Part shown: piece after piece, positions 43,294 through 52,959 of the stretch
Numbering within the stretch: the stretch's first letter is position 1
Layout of the letters: every line of letters begins with the position of its first letter
Assembly (NCBI RefSeq): GCF_024204645.1
Contig: NZ_CP100351.1
Span: 2,542,001 to 2,606,000 of the forward strand
Direction of reading: 5' to 3'
Length of the DNA: 64,000 bases
Origin: Desulfomicrobium sp. ZS1
Lineage (GTDB): Bacteria; Desulfobacterota; Desulfovibrionia; Desulfovibrionales; Desulfomicrobiaceae
Program-made: the position numbers and the translations under genes
Notes under the pieces: model-generated
What the model saw: only the letters and a program-made list of their open reading frames with translations
What the model was told of the DNA's origin: nothing
Databases searched by the model: none

Positions 43294-44724
43294 CTAACCG
43301 AGTTTTTTGGCCAGCAGCTGGTTGACCAGCCCCGGATTGGCCTTGCCTTTGGATTTCTTCATGACCTGGCCGACAAAGAAGCCAGTCAGTTTCTTGTCTC
43401 CGCCCTTGTATCGCTCCACTTCGGACGGATTCTCGGCCAGGACTTCGTCGACCAGGCCTTCGATGGCCGAAGTGTCCGAAATCTGCACCAGGCCCTTGGC
43501 CTTGACGTAGGCCTCGGGGTCACCGCCGGTCTCAAACAGTTCCTTGAACACGTTCTTGGCGATGGTGCCGCTGACAAGTCCGTCATCGACCAGCTTGACC
43601 AGCCGGGCCAGATCCTGGGCGCGGAGCTTGCATTCGGCCAGCGTCGCGCCGCGATCGTTCAGTTCGCGCATGACCTCACCCATAACCCAGTTCGAAATCT
43701 TCTTGGGCTCATTGTAGGCCGCAAGCGCGGTTTCGAAATAGTCGGCCACCTCTTTCTCCGCAGTCAGCACCAAGGCGTCGTATCCGGGCAGCCCGAGCTC
43801 CTCCTGAAAACGGCGACAGCGTGCCTCGGGCAGCTCCGGCAACTCGCTCCGCCACTTCACCATCTGCTCTTCCCCGATAATCAGGGGCAAAAGGTCCGGG
43901 TCCGGGAAGTAGCGATAGTCATGAGCCTCCTCCTTGCCGCGCATGGAGCGGGTCACGCCCTTGGCCGTATCAAAGAGGCGGGTCTCCTGCACGACCTGCT
44001 CACCGTCCTCGACCAGATCGATCTGGCGCTCCACCTCGTACTCGATGGCGCGCTGGATGTTACGGAAGGAGTTCATGTTTTTGAGTTCCGCGCGAGTGCC
44101 GAACTCCTCCTGGCCGCGCGGGCGGATGGAGACGTTGGCGTCGCAGCGAAAGCTGCCTTCTTCGAGGTTGCCGTCGCAAATGCCGAGGTAGACCAGGATG
44201 GCGCGCAGGCTTTTCAGGTAGGCCACGGCCTCCTCGGCCGAGCGCATGTCCGGTTCGCTGACGATTTCAATCAGCGGCACCCCGGCCCGGTTCAGGTCCA
44301 CGTAGGAGGCGTTGTCCGTGGCGGAGTGAATGTTCTTGCCCGCGTCGTTCTCCATATGGATGCGGGTGATGCCAATGCGCTTCTCACCCTTTTCCGTATG
44401 AATGACGATGTGACCGTGCTCGGCCACGGGCAGCTCGAACTGCGATATCTGGTAGCCCATGGGCAGATCGGGATAAAAATAGTTCTTGCGCGCGAAAAGG
44501 GACCGGCGGTTGACGGTGCAGTCCACGGCCATGGCCATCTTGACCGCGTACTCCACGGCCCGGGCGTTCAAAACCGGCAGCATGCCCGGCATGCCCGTGC
44601 AGACCGGGCAGGTGTTCTCGTTGGGACCGGCCCCGAACTGGGTCGAACAGGAACAGAATATCTTGCTTTTGGTCCTCAGCTGGGCATGGACTTCAAGGCC
44701 GATAACCACTTCGTAATCGCGCAT
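43294..44724 (-). CDS. gatB: Asp/Glu-tRNA amidotransferase subunit B
   Basis: 476 residues. The GatCAB complex converts Glu-tRNA(Gln) and Asp-tRNA(Asn) to the amides; subunit B binds the tRNA and activates the carboxylate. Signatures: [72 protein letters not shown] (regions), and the C-terminal helical YqeY-like tail with [27 protein letters not shown] precedes the ATG. gatA and gatC are not in the window. Confidence 0.97.
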   Translation of the reverse strand: MRDYEVVIGLEVHAQLRTKSKIFCSCSTQFGAGPNENTCPVCTGMPGMLPVLNARAVEYAVKMAMAVDCTVNRRSLFARKNYFYPDLPMGYQISQFELPVAEHGHIVIHTEKGEKRIGITRIHMENDAGKNIHSATDNASYVDLNRAGVPLIEIVSEPDMRSAEEAVAYLKSLRAILVYLGICDGNLEEGSFRCDANVSIRPRGQEEFGTRAELKNMNSFRNIQRAIEYEVERQIDLVEDGEQVVQETRLFDTAKGVTRSMRGKEEAHDYRYFPDPDLLPLIIGEEQMVKWRSELPELPEARCRRFQEELGLPGYDALVLTAEKEVADYFETALAAYNEPKKISNWVMGEVMRELNDRGATLAECKLRAQDLARLVKLVDDGLVSGTIAKNVFKELFETGGDPEAYVKAKGLVQISDTSAIEGLVDEVLAENPSEVERYKGGDKKLTGFFVGQVMKKSKGKANPGLVNQLLAKKLG

Positions 44725-44741
44725 ACTGGCTCCTTCCCGCC

Positions 44742-45398
44742 TCAGCCGACAGGCTTTGCGGCATACAATTCCGGATTGAGGGCCGGATCGTTATACATTT
44801 TGCACTGAAAATAGACCCTCGGACTCTTCACGCCCTGGGCGTAATCGTCGATAAGCTCCAGGACGGATCTGGAGAGGTCCCGGTGCTGGGCTTCGAGCAA
44901 TTGGAGCTTGTCCAGGCAGCTCTCAAGGTGCTCGGCGGCCACGTCGACGCGACCCGTCTGCTCGCGCATGTGAAAAATCTTGAGACTTAAGATGGAAAGG
45001 CGATCCAACGCCGCGCCCAGCGTCTCGGTATTGAAGCGGCGCGACTGCTCGGGCAGATCCTTCTGGGCGGCAAAGGTGGCAACGGCTCGCACCAGCCAGG
45101 CATCGACCTGCTCCATGAGATCGTTGCGCTGCTGATTGAGACCGTCGATCTCGCGCTTGCAGCCGGTGATGACGCTGTCGTCCACATCCTTGCGCCGGGC
45201 CCTGTCCTCGACGTGCCAGAGCAGAAAATTTTTCAAATGCTGGCGCAGGACAAGCTCCACCAGCCCGTCGCCGGGCCGCTCCGGGAGGTCCGCCGGGGCG
45301 TCCTCTTCATGCCACAGGGCGACGCTGTTCAGCTGCGCGGTCCAGGCCTGACGCAAAAGGTCCTTGAGGGTCTGCGGGTCGATGGGCTGCATGATCAT
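44742..45398 (-). CDS. DUF4254 protein
   Basis: 218 residues, helical and soluble. The N-terminal phrases [20 protein letters not shown] and [16 protein letters not shown], followed by [16 protein letters not shown], match the DUF4254 pattern known from delta-proteobacteria and Bacteroidetes. Its function is unknown; the family is often found beside glycosyltransferase or envelope genes. The ATG overlaps the mltA stop by four bases (ATGA), with AGAGGA upstream, so it is translationally coupled to a cell-wall enzyme. A second ATG two codons on is equally possible. Confidence 0.8.
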   Translation of the reverse strand: MIMQPIDPQTLKDLLRQAWTAQLNSVALWHEEDAPADLPERPGDGLVELVLRQHLKNFLLWHVEDRARRKDVDDSVITGCKREIDGLNQQRNDLMEQVDAWLVRAVATFAAQKDLPEQSRRFNTETLGAALDRLSILSLKIFHMREQTGRVDVAAEHLESCLDKLQLLEAQHRDLSRSVLELIDDYAQGVKSPRVYFQCKMYNDPALNPELYAAKPVG

Positions 45399-46543
45399 TC
45401 CTCTTTTTTGAGCAGAAAATAAACGCGACTTGACGCTTGCAGATGCCCGGCCAAAAATTCGGCCCTCGGACCCGCGCCGCAGAAAAGATCCAGGCGGCTC
45501 CCCTTGATGGCCCCGCCCCGGTCCTGGGCCAGTCCCAGGAACGACGTGCGCGCATCACTGCCGCCGGTATCCGGCAACACGGTATCCACGGCCAGAATAC
45601 TGCCAAGCGGCAGAAAGGCAGAATCAGTAGCCATGCTGACCATCGGCGTCAATGTTCGCCCCATGGCCCCAAGCGGCCCGTCCTGCGCCAGCCGGAAAAA
45701 GACGTAACTTGGGTTGGTGTTCAAAAGTTCCTGCGCCTCATACGGGTGCTCGCGCAGATAGGCCCGAATGCGCTGCATGGACATCTCATCCGCAGGGATC
45801 AGCCCGCGCTCGATCATGACCTTGCCCAGGGAAACGTACTCATGTCCGTTCTTGCCTGCGTAAAGAATATGGCGCACCGATCCGTCAGGCAGACGCAGAC
45901 GGCCCGAGCCCTGGATCTGCAAAAAAAAGACGTCAACCGGGTCCCGGGTCCAGGCAAGAGGCCGTTCCGTCAAGGCCAGAACGCCCTGGACGTCGATTTG
46001 CTCACGCGAATAATAGGGTGCGATCCCCTTTTCATCCAGGCGATACGTCAACCGCTGTCCCGTCCAGCGCGGATGAAACCGGCCCAGATCGACGCTGTGC
46101 AAATCAGCCGGAAGGCCGTAGAGGGGCACCGGAAAACGCGGATCCGGCTCAAGGCTGCCCTCCATCTCGGGCTCATAATAGCCGGTCATCAGCGGATCGG
46201 GACGAACTTCAATCCACCGGAACTCCCGTGCCAGGAGGTCCGGGTCTTCCACGAGCGCGGGAATACGCGTTTGCAGGTGCTCCAGAGAGGAGGAAAGCTG
46301 CCCCCAAGTGCACTCCGGACCGTCCGCGCCAAAGGGGTTTTCCGCCGCAGGGCGGGTGCGCACGTAGGCCAGGGAGTGCCCGATGGCACGGGTCAGCGCG
46401 GCCGGGTCACTCGTCGCGGTAGCCGCCACCCGGACCGCAAGAGCCCGGTCCGGCCCCTGCTCCACAAGCCGGGGCGGCCTGGGCGTAACGGCGCAGGCGC
46501 ACAGCAACGTCAGGCACAAGGCTGCGGCGAACACTCTTTTCAC
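45395..46543 (-). CDS. mltA: Membrane-bound lytic murein transglycosylase A
   Basis: 382 residues from GTG 46543. This start overlaps the upstream stop (GTGA), has AAGGGA upstream, and opens a lipoprotein-like signal (MKRVFAAALCLTLLCACAV). It cleaves peptidoglycan to 1,6-anhydromuropeptides at the outer membrane. MltA-specific motifs: LMTGYYEPEMEGSL, RWTGQRLTYRLDEKG, FFLQIQGSGRLRLPDGS, GKNGHEYVSLGK, and the C-terminal 3D domain VDTVLPDTGG, FLGLAQDRGGAIKGSRLDLFCG. The catalytic Asp lies in the 3D domain. It is part of a three-gene coupled operon. Confidence 0.94.
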   Translation of the reverse strand: MKRVFAAALCLTLLCACAVTPRPPRLVEQGPDRALAVRVAATATSDPAALTRAIGHSLAYVRTRPAAENPFGADGPECTWGQLSSSLEHLQTRIPALVEDPDLLAREFRWIEVRPDPLMTGYYEPEMEGSLEPDPRFPVPLYGLPADLHSVDLGRFHPRWTGQRLTYRLDEKGIAPYYSREQIDVQGVLALTERPLAWTRDPVDVFFLQIQGSGRLRLPDGSVRHILYAGKNGHEYVSLGKVMIERGLIPADEMSMQRIRAYLREHPYEAQELLNTNPSYVFFRLAQDGPLGAMGRTLTPMVSMATDSAFLPLGSILAVDTVLPDTGGSDARTSFLGLAQDRGGAIKGSRLDLFCGAGPRAEFLAGHLQASSRVYFLLKKEE

Positions 46544-48309
46544 AGAGCGCGTCCCTTGTCCGGAATACGCGCATCGAAATACTTGCCCACCCCGTACTCC
46601 ATCCGCCTGAAAAAACGCTTGGGTTCGGGACCGATGATCTGCATTTCTGGATGCTTGTCCTGCATGTCGAGGGCGATGTGCATCTCCTTGGTGCAGCCCG
46701 TGGAAAAAGTCGAATCCTTGCCGTGCCATTCCGCGGGGACGACCTCGCCCATCAGTTCAAAGCTGGTCTCGATGTCGGAAACGGTCTGGAAGCGCCAGAC
46801 GTCAATGAACCCGCTGCGCTGGACCCGCTCCCACATGTACATGAGATCGTCCCCGTCCATCCCTTCCACAAAGTGCTCGGCCGGGTTGATGATCAGCAGG
46901 TTGGCGTGGCGAGACCGCAAATGGGAGACAAAGGTGTTCACGACGCCAAGGGCGACTTTGGTCTGCCCCGGTATACTGCCGATGATTGCGCTGTAGAACA
47001 TGACCTGGCGGGCCATTCCCCGGGCGCTGCGCATCTGCGCGATAATGGAGTCAGCCTGGGCCACGATCTGGGATTCGGTGATCTTGGTCACGCGCAACGA
47101 TTTTTCCTTGAAGCGGATCTGGTCCAGCCCGTCGCGATCCCGGTACAGGCAAAGGATGTCGCGAGTGAAGAGATGGGAGTTCTTGATCAGCCGGCGATGG
47201 TGGGGGAAATCCTTGGCGATGATCAGATCCGCCTCTTTCCAGGAGCGGGCGAAGGTCACGCTGGTGCGCCACAGATTGAGCCGCTCCCGAGTGCCGTCGG
47301 AGATGACCAATAGTGGGCTCTCGCGCTGGGCGCGCAGGAGCTCGTTCTTGCTCATGCGGCTGTTTTCCACAAAAAGAGCCTCACCCAGAGCGTCCTGCAA
47401 GGCGCCGTCGTGCTCCACATCCCAGATCACCGGGCTGTCCAGGCAATACCCTTCCTTCAAAGCCAGGATGACCTTGTGTCCCAGACGGACCAGCACGCGA
47501 ATGAGACGCAGGTCAAAGATGATGCCGCCGCTGCTGCCCGGGAGATACAGGATCTTGAGCTTTTTCTGCTCGCTGTCCGGCCCCATGATCCTGGTCATGG
47601 TTTCTTTGAATTCAGGCCAGGGGGCGCAAACCTCCTCGAAAAAGGACGCGTCGTCCCGGACTGAAGCCGGATTTTCCCAAATCTGCGGGCGCAACGACAG
47701 ACGGCACAGCCGGGCCATCTCAAGCAATTCCAGTTCCCAGCGCAGATGCATTATGGAAGAGCACCCCAGATTGGAATCGGGGCAGGCGTAAAGGCTGCGG
47801 CTCATATCCGGGCCGTTCATGAAATCGAGTGCGCGCTTGTTGGCCTGGCGCTTTTCCGTGCGTTGCGGATCATGAACCCCGCTCATGGCCATAAATATGG
47901 TCATGAGCTGCTTCAAGAACCGCGAGGGGATAAGGAATGGCGCATGAAGCACCTGCCGGACCTTGTGCCGGGACAGGGCGAAAATCTTGCGCCGCGTGTA
48001 GCGGTCCTTGATGTTGATGCGCGCCAGATGCACCAGCAGTCGCCATTTCTCGCGGTACTCCTGCCGCAGGGCCGGGGAAAGCCGCGTGTGCAACAGATTC
48101 TCGAACATCTCATCCGAACAGGGCACAAAAACCTGATCGTCATCCACATCGACCATGAAGCGCAACTGTTCCTGCTGGGCGTTCTCCGCCGGGTTGACCG
48201 TAGGCTCGATGTTGTTCTCGGTCATGAAATGCAGCAGCCAGGCATCAAGGTAAGGATCCAGTCCGTAACGCAATTCACGGACCGAAGTAAAATCCGGCAA
48301 TTTGGACAT
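46540..48309 (-). CDS. Large protein with distant ARMT1/DUF89-like domain
   Basis: 589 residues from ATG 48309 (GGGAG upstream). No signal peptide or membrane helix. The middle of the chain resembles the ARMT1/DUF89 metal-dependent phosphatase fold: KILYLPGSSGGIIFDLRLIRVLVRLGHKVILALKEG where family members have DNAGEIVFD, then SPVIWDVEHDGALQDALGEAL, and EADLIIAKDFPHHRRLI. The family's metal-binding Asp-Asn is changed to Gly-Ser, so catalysis is doubtful. The stop overlaps the mltA start by four bases. The function in cell-wall turnover is unknown and the assignment is by eye. Confidence 0.65.
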   Translation of the reverse strand: MSKLPDFTSVRELRYGLDPYLDAWLLHFMTENNIEPTVNPAENAQQEQLRFMVDVDDDQVFVPCSDEMFENLLHTRLSPALRQEYREKWRLLVHLARINIKDRYTRRKIFALSRHKVRQVLHAPFLIPSRFLKQLMTIFMAMSGVHDPQRTEKRQANKRALDFMNGPDMSRSLYACPDSNLGCSSIMHLRWELELLEMARLCRLSLRPQIWENPASVRDDASFFEEVCAPWPEFKETMTRIMGPDSEQKKLKILYLPGSSGGIIFDLRLIRVLVRLGHKVILALKEGYCLDSPVIWDVEHDGALQDALGEALFVENSRMSKNELLRAQRESPLLVISDGTRERLNLWRTSVTFARSWKEADLIIAKDFPHHRRLIKNSHLFTRDILCLYRDRDGLDQIRFKEKSLRVTKITESQIVAQADSIIAQMRSARGMARQVMFYSAIIGSIPGQTKVALGVVNTFVSHLRSRHANLLIINPAEHFVEGMDGDDLMYMWERVQRSGFIDVWRFQTVSDIETSFELMGEVVPAEWHGKDSTFSTGCTKEMHIALDMQDKHPEMQIIGPEPKRFFRRMEYGVGKYFDARIPDKGRAL

Positions 48310-48492
48310 CAACACTCCCGTCTGTAGAAGGGGCAATGAATTTCATGTTCGCGGAACACGGGCCTTGCGAGCGTGCAGGATCGCCCGGTAAATTGGCCTG
48401 TAAACCCTTCTCGGTCAAGCACCGGCTTGGCCCGGCGCACGAGGCAAACGCGGTCCGGCACTTTGGACCGAAATCTTTGGGTCTATAATAAG

Positions 48493-48525
48493 AAAAAGGC
48501 GCACGGGCATCACGCTCGTACGCCT
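48493..48525 (-). terminator. Terminator of bfr
   Basis: On the minus strand AGGCG-ACG-GC and GC-CGT-CGCCT form a long, slightly bulged stem, followed by TTTTTCTTATT. Confidence 0.88.
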
Positions 48526-48548
48526 GACGACGCTTCGACTGACGAAAA

Positions 48549-49088
48549 TCAGTTTCCGCCGCTGATCAGAAAGCCCTTGGTGGAGGGGCCGGTGGAGGCG
48601 GAAGTTCCTGCGATCTTGGAGAGATAGGTGTCGCCCAGGGTCTCGATATGCGTGCCCACATTCTCGAAATAATTCATGTGGGCCTGCTCCTCTTCGATGA
48701 TGGTCTCGAAAAGCTTGGCGCTGATGGCATCGCCGTTGTCTCGGCAAGTCAGCAGAAACTGGCTGTAGATATCGATGGTGTCGTCTTCGAGGACCGCATC
48801 GTAAGGGTAAATAGCCCGAACGTCCTGGGCCTTTTTCAGGTCGCCCTCGTAGGAGGTGGTCGGCTCGCCGCCCAATTCCTTGATGCGCTCGGCGAACATC
48901 TCGGCGTGGCGCATTTCATCGATGGCGATGAGCTTCATCTTGGCGGCCAGTTCGCCGTAATCCATGCTGTCCAGGCCGTAATGCTGGTTCATGTACTGGG
49001 TGATGGCGAAAAGCTCCATGGCCCGAGCCTGGTTCAAGGCGTCGATGACGTGTGCCCTGCGTTCTTCCTTGGAAAGTCTTTCAGTCAT
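48549..49088 (-). CDS. bfr: Bacterioferritin
   Basis: 179 residues. A 24-mer iron store with a diiron ferroxidase centre in a four-helix bundle. Ligand motifs: NQARAMELFAITQYMNQHYG (first Glu), AIDEMRHAEMFAERI (Glu and His, ExxH), and IIEEEQAHMNYFENV (second ExxH). A methionine in MKLIAIDEM is near the expected haem-ligand position at the subunit interface. The tail of about 20 residues is Gly/Ser/Thr-rich. It resembles the Desulfovibrio protein. In an anaerobe it protects against oxygen and peroxide by removing free iron. AGGAG precedes the ATG and the gene has its own terminator. Confidence 0.93.
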   Translation of the reverse strand: MTERLSKEERRAHVIDALNQARAMELFAITQYMNQHYGLDSMDYGELAAKMKLIAIDEMRHAEMFAERIKELGGEPTTSYEGDLKKAQDVRAIYPYDAVLEDDTIDIYSQFLLTCRDNGDAISAKLFETIIEEEQAHMNYFENVGTHIETLGDTYLSKIAGTSASTGPSTKGFLISGGN

Positions 49089-49293
49089 GGTTTTCTCCTG
49101 AAATATTTGAGGTTCATTGATTCAACAAAAGGTGCAAACTTTGTCTACCAAATACCCGGGGCGAGGAGCAAGTCATTTCAAAACCGATTCCAGTCCATCG
49201 CCCCCTTGAAGGCCCGCCCCTTCAGGAGTAAGCAACCAATCTTTCCTACGCATATCACTTCACGCTTCACGCCAAACGCAAAAAGGACCGTTC

Positions 49294-50172
49294 ATGCTCG
49301 TCTACGCCAAACTCGTCGGCTCGGTCTTCTTCTGGGGCGCGACCTGGATCTCCGGCCGCGTCCTGGCCCAGGACATGGGCCCCTTCTCCGCCGCGCTGCT
49401 GCGCTTTGTCACAGCCTCGGCCTTTCTGCTGTTCTGGGCGTGGCGCGCCAACGGCTCCTTTCCGGCTCTGCCGAAAAAAGACATCCTGCCCGTGGCTTTT
49501 TTGGGCCTGACCGGCATATTCCTTTACAACGCCTTTTTCTTCACGGGCCTCAAAACCGTCCCCGCCGGACGCGCGGCGCTGATCATCGCTTCCGTGCCCG
49601 TCATCATCAGCATCATCTCGGCCCTGATGCTCGGCGAGCGTCTGACTCGGGGCAAGATCGCGGGAACCCTGCTGTCCCTGACCGGGGCCGCCATCGTTCT
49701 CTCCGGCGGAAATCCCCTGGACCTTTTTCGCGGCGGACTCTCGCGCGGAGATCTCATGATCCTGGGCTGCGTGGCGGCCTGGACCGCCTACTCCGTGGCC
49801 GGGAGCCGGGTCATGAAGCGGGTGAACCCGCTCATGGCCGTGACCTGGTCCTGCATCCTCGGCACCCTCATGCTCCTTACCCCCGCCCTGACCCACGGAC
49901 TGCTCGAGGACATCCGCCGGGCCAGCCTGATCGACTGGGGCAACATCCTCTTCCTGGGCGTCATCGCCACGGGTGTGGCCTTCACCTGGTACTACGCCGG
50001 CATCCGCGCCATCGGCGCCGCCCGGGCCGGCATCTTCATCAACCTCGTGCCGGTCTTCGCCATCGCCATGGGCTACGTCATCCTCGACGAACCCGTGACG
50101 TCCGCCCTGCTCACCGGCGGCGCCATGGTCATCTCCGGGGTCTGGCTGGCAAATCGGCCGGTTTCATCCTGA
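49294..50172 (+). CDS. EamA/DMT-family transporter
   Basis: 292 residues, ten predicted transmembrane helices in two EamA halves. The first half begins KLVGSVFFWGATWISGRVLAQDMGPFSAALLRF with SVPVIISIISALMLGERLT. The second ends VPVFAIAMGYVILDEPVTSALLTGGAMVISGVW (regions). Such drug/metabolite transporters usually export amino acids or small metabolites; the substrate cannot be told. AAGGA precedes the ATG. It is transcribed toward the convergent tex gene. Confidence 0.92.
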   Translation: MLVYAKLVGSVFFWGATWISGRVLAQDMGPFSAALLRFVTASAFLLFWAWRANGSFPALPKKDILPVAFLGLTGIFLYNAFFFTGLKTVPAGRAALIIASVPVIISIISALMLGERLTRGKIAGTLLSLTGAAIVLSGGNPLDLFRGGLSRGDLMILGCVAAWTAYSVAGSRVMKRVNPLMAVTWSCILGTLMLLTPALTHGLLEDIRRASLIDWGNILFLGVIATGVAFTWYYAGIRAIGAARAGIFINLVPVFAIAMGYVILDEPVTSALLTGGAMVISGVWLANRPVSS

Positions 50173-50200
50173 AGCGCAATACCCGCGCTTTGAATTTTTT

Positions 50201-50236
50201 ATAGGGCCCATAGGTCCTATAGGACCCATAAGACCC
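50201..50236. repeat. Tandem 9-bp repeat with palindromic units
   Basis: Successive units of the form TATRGGNCC can be read on the minus strand (TATGGGTCC, TATAGGACC, TATGGGCCC, TAT). The whole can fold on itself and ends in AAAAAA on that strand. It lies in the 73-base gap between the convergent transporter and tex genes. Confidence 0.6.
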
Positions 50237-50245
50237 ATTGCCCTC

Positions 50246-52375
50246 CTACCCCGCACGCATGGACAGCCCGATGCGCCGGCGCTTCACATCCACCTCCAGC
50301 ACCGTGACCTGTACCTGCTGTCCGGCCCGGACCACCTCGCCGGGGTCGCTGACATAGCGGTCGGCCAGGTTGCTGATGTGCACCAGCCCGTCCTGGTGCA
50401 CGCCCACATCCACAAAAGCTCCGAAACGCGTCACGTTGGTGACGATGCCCGGCACCGTCATGCCCGGATGCAGATCCGCCATGTCGTGCACGTCGGCGAA
50501 GCGAAAGACCTGAAAAGGGGGTCGGGGGTCGCGGCCGGGCTTTTCCAGTTCGGCCATGATGTCGCGCAGTGTCGGCAAGCCCACCTCTGCGTCCACATAC
50601 CTGCCAAGCTCGATGCCCTTGCGCACGCTCCCGTCCCGCAGCAGATCCGCCACTCCGCAGCCCGCATCCTTGGCCATGCGCCCCACCAGCGCGTAGCGCT
50701 CGGGATGGATGGCACTGCCGTCGAGGGGGTTCTTCCCATCCCGGATGCGCAAAAATCCCGCGCACTGTTCAAAGGCCTTGGGTCCCAGACGCTTGACCTT
50801 GAGGAGCCCCTTGCGATCCACGAAAGGCCCGTTTTCCCGGCGATGCTCGACCATATTGGCCGCCAAAACCGGGCCAAGGCCCGAAACATGGGCCAGGAGC
50901 TCGGGGCTGGCCGTGTTCACGTCCACCCCGACCTGATTGACGCAGGACACAACCACGTCGTCGAGGCTCTTCTTCAGGGCCGCCTGATCCACATCATGCT
51001 GGTACTGGCCTACGCCGATGGACTTGGGGTCGATCTTGACCAACTCGGCCAGCGGGTCCATGAGCCTGCGGCCGATGGACACCGCGCCCCGGTAGGTCAG
51101 GTCCAGGTCCGGAAACTCCCGCCGTGCGATCTCCGACGCCGAATAGACCGAGGCTCCGGCCTCGTTGACCAGAATGACGTCCACCTGGGCCGGCAGACTC
51201 AGGCCCCGCACAAAGGTTTCGGTTTCACGGCCACCCGTGCCGTTGCCAACCGCAATGGCCTGCACGGCGTGGGTCTTGACCAGCGCGGTGATGACCCGCC
51301 CCGCCTCTTCGGCCTGCCCTTTGCCCCCAACGGGAAAAATCGTCTGCCAGTGTAGCAAGTTCCCCTGCTCGTCCAGGCAAGCGAGCTTGGCGCCGGTGCG
51401 CAGACCCGGATCAAGGGCCAGAATCCGCCGTGGCCCGAGCGGCGGAGCCAGAAGCAGCTCGCGCAGATTGGCGGCGAACACGCCGATGGCTTCCGCATCG
51501 GCCTTGGTGCGCAGCTCGCCCCAGAGCTCCGTTTCGAGCGACGGCGCCAAAAGACGGCCATATCCGTCGGCCACGGCTTCCTGCACGATCGCCCCGCACT
51601 GTCCCGTGGGAATGGGAAAAAGTCGGCCCAGGCCCGCCAGGGCCTCGTCCTGGTCGGGACGCAGGGACAGGGAGAGGATCTTTTCCCGCTCTCCGCGCAG
51701 CATGGCCAGGATGCGGTGTCCCGCCGCAGTGCGGGCGGTCTCGCGCCAGTCGAAATAATCGCGGTACTTCTCACCCGCCTCGTCCTTGCCCTTGCGCACG
51801 GTGGAGGCAATGACGCCCTTGGCCGCGAAAAGCCTGCGCATACCCTCGCGGCAGCGGCGATCCTCGCTGACCTGCTCGGCGATGATGTCCCGCGCCCCGG
51901 CCAGGGCTGCCTGAACGTCGGGCACGTCCAGCTCCGCATTCACGAACCCGGCAGCTTCGGCCAGCGGGTCAACCTTTCCGGCCAGAATCGCCTGGGCCAG
52001 AGGCTCAAGTCCCCTCTCCCTGGCCATGGTCGCGCGGGTGCGCTTCTTGGGTCGGTACGGAAGGTAGACGTCCTCCAGCTCGGCCAGGGTCGCAGTGCGC
52101 AGCACGGCCTGCTCCAGTTCCGCGCTCAGCAGATCACGCTCGCGCAGGCTGCCGAGGATGGACTCACGGCGCTTGTCCAGCTCGCGCCCCGCTTCCAGCG
52201 CGTCGCGGACGTTCTGGATGGCCACCTCGTCAAGCCCCCCGGTGCGCTCCTTGCGGTAGCGGGCGATGAAGGGGACCGTGCCACCCTCGTCCAGCAATTC
52301 CGCCACGCTCCTGACCTGGGCCTCGGGGATGGCTGCGGCCTTGCTTACGCGCTTGAAAATATCCGATTCCGGCAT
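50246..52375 (-). CDS. tex: Tex-family RNA-binding transcription accessory protein
   Basis: 709 residues from ATG 52375 (AAGGAG six bases upstream). Domains in order: N-terminal helical Tex domain (AAAIPEAQVRSVAELLDEGGTVPFIARYRKE), YqgF/RNase H-like domain (ILALDPGLRTGAKLACLDEQG, VGNGTGGRETETF, VNEAGASVYSASEIARREFP), helix-hairpin-helix region (VDVNTASPELLAHVSGLGPVLAANMVEHR), and a C-terminal S1 RNA-binding domain (GMTVPGIVTNVTRFGAFVDVGVHQDGLVH). All are named as regions. It is a cytoplasmic nucleic-acid-binding protein affecting transcription. The length is slightly short of the usual 720-780. Confidence 0.96.
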   Translation of the reverse strand: MPESDIFKRVSKAAAIPEAQVRSVAELLDEGGTVPFIARYRKERTGGLDEVAIQNVRDALEAGRELDKRRESILGSLRERDLLSAELEQAVLRTATLAELEDVYLPYRPKKRTRATMARERGLEPLAQAILAGKVDPLAEAAGFVNAELDVPDVQAALAGARDIIAEQVSEDRRCREGMRRLFAAKGVIASTVRKGKDEAGEKYRDYFDWRETARTAAGHRILAMLRGEREKILSLSLRPDQDEALAGLGRLFPIPTGQCGAIVQEAVADGYGRLLAPSLETELWGELRTKADAEAIGVFAANLRELLLAPPLGPRRILALDPGLRTGAKLACLDEQGNLLHWQTIFPVGGKGQAEEAGRVITALVKTHAVQAIAVGNGTGGRETETFVRGLSLPAQVDVILVNEAGASVYSASEIARREFPDLDLTYRGAVSIGRRLMDPLAELVKIDPKSIGVGQYQHDVDQAALKKSLDDVVVSCVNQVGVDVNTASPELLAHVSGLGPVLAANMVEHRRENGPFVDRKGLLKVKRLGPKAFEQCAGFLRIRDGKNPLDGSAIHPERYALVGRMAKDAGCGVADLLRDGSVRKGIELGRYVDAEVGLPTLRDIMAELEKPGRDPRPPFQVFRFADVHDMADLHPGMTVPGIVTNVTRFGAFVDVGVHQDGLVHISNLADRYVSDPGEVVRAGQQVQVTVLEVDVKRRRIGLSMRAG

Positions 52376-52539
52376 GGGAACTCCTTGAAGTTGTGATCGA
52401 AGGGAGGACGTAGTTCTTGCGGGGCGGGAGATCAATACCGTACATGCTTCAGACGATACGCACAAACGAACGCACTCCCACCCAAAGGCCCAAGGCACCG
52501 AAGCGGTCCGGACGCGTTCATCTTCCAGGAAATTAATTC

Positions 52540-52932
52540 ATGACGATCAGAATACTGCTCCTCTGGGCGGCCATCATCCCCATGGCCATCGCCAACGGGA
52601 TACTCCGCGACGCCGTCCTCGTCAGGTCGCTCGGACAGAAAAGAGCGCGGACTGTCAGCGGCCTGAGCCTGAGCGCGGTCATTCTGGCATGGACCATCCT
52701 GGCCATCCCCTGGGTGCCGCTCCCCGGCCTCATGCAGTACGCGGGCGTCGGCCTCATCTGGCTGACGCTGACAATCGCCTTCGAATTTCTCTTCGGCCGA
52801 ATCGTCGCCCGGAAATCCTGGCAGGAACTCCTGCGGGCCTATCGTTTCGAGAACGGCGACATCTGGCCCCTGGTCCTCATGGCGGTCACCGTCTCACCCG
52901 TGGCGGCAGCCGCGCTGCGGATCTTCCCGTAA
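52540..52932 (+). CDS. Small four-helix membrane protein
   Basis: 130 residues with four hydrophobic segments: IRILLLWAAIIPMAIANGI, LSLSAVILAWTILAIPWV, YAGVGLIWLTLTIAFEFLFG and IWPLVLMAVTVSPVAAAAL. A conserved-looking basic loop RSLGQKRARTVSG lies between helices 1 and 2, and ARKSWQELLRAYRFENGD before helix 4. I know no functional name. It is followed after 27 bases by the PNPOx-fold gene and may be cotranscribed. AGGAAA lies upstream of the ATG. Confidence 0.78.
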   Translation: MTIRILLLWAAIIPMAIANGILRDAVLVRSLGQKRARTVSGLSLSAVILAWTILAIPWVPLPGLMQYAGVGLIWLTLTIAFEFLFGRIVARKSWQELLRAYRFENGDIWPLVLMAVTVSPVAAAALRIFP

Positions 52933-52959
52933 CCGGAGATTCATCTCAAGGGCTCCTCC

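Noticed and set aside
43213-44808. A 531-codon plus-strand open frame opposite gatB
   Set aside because: gatB is certain from its motifs; the opposite frame has no family features.
50201-50236. A CRISPR-like array
   Set aside because: Units are 9 bases with no spacers and no cas genes in the window; it is a simple tandem repeat.
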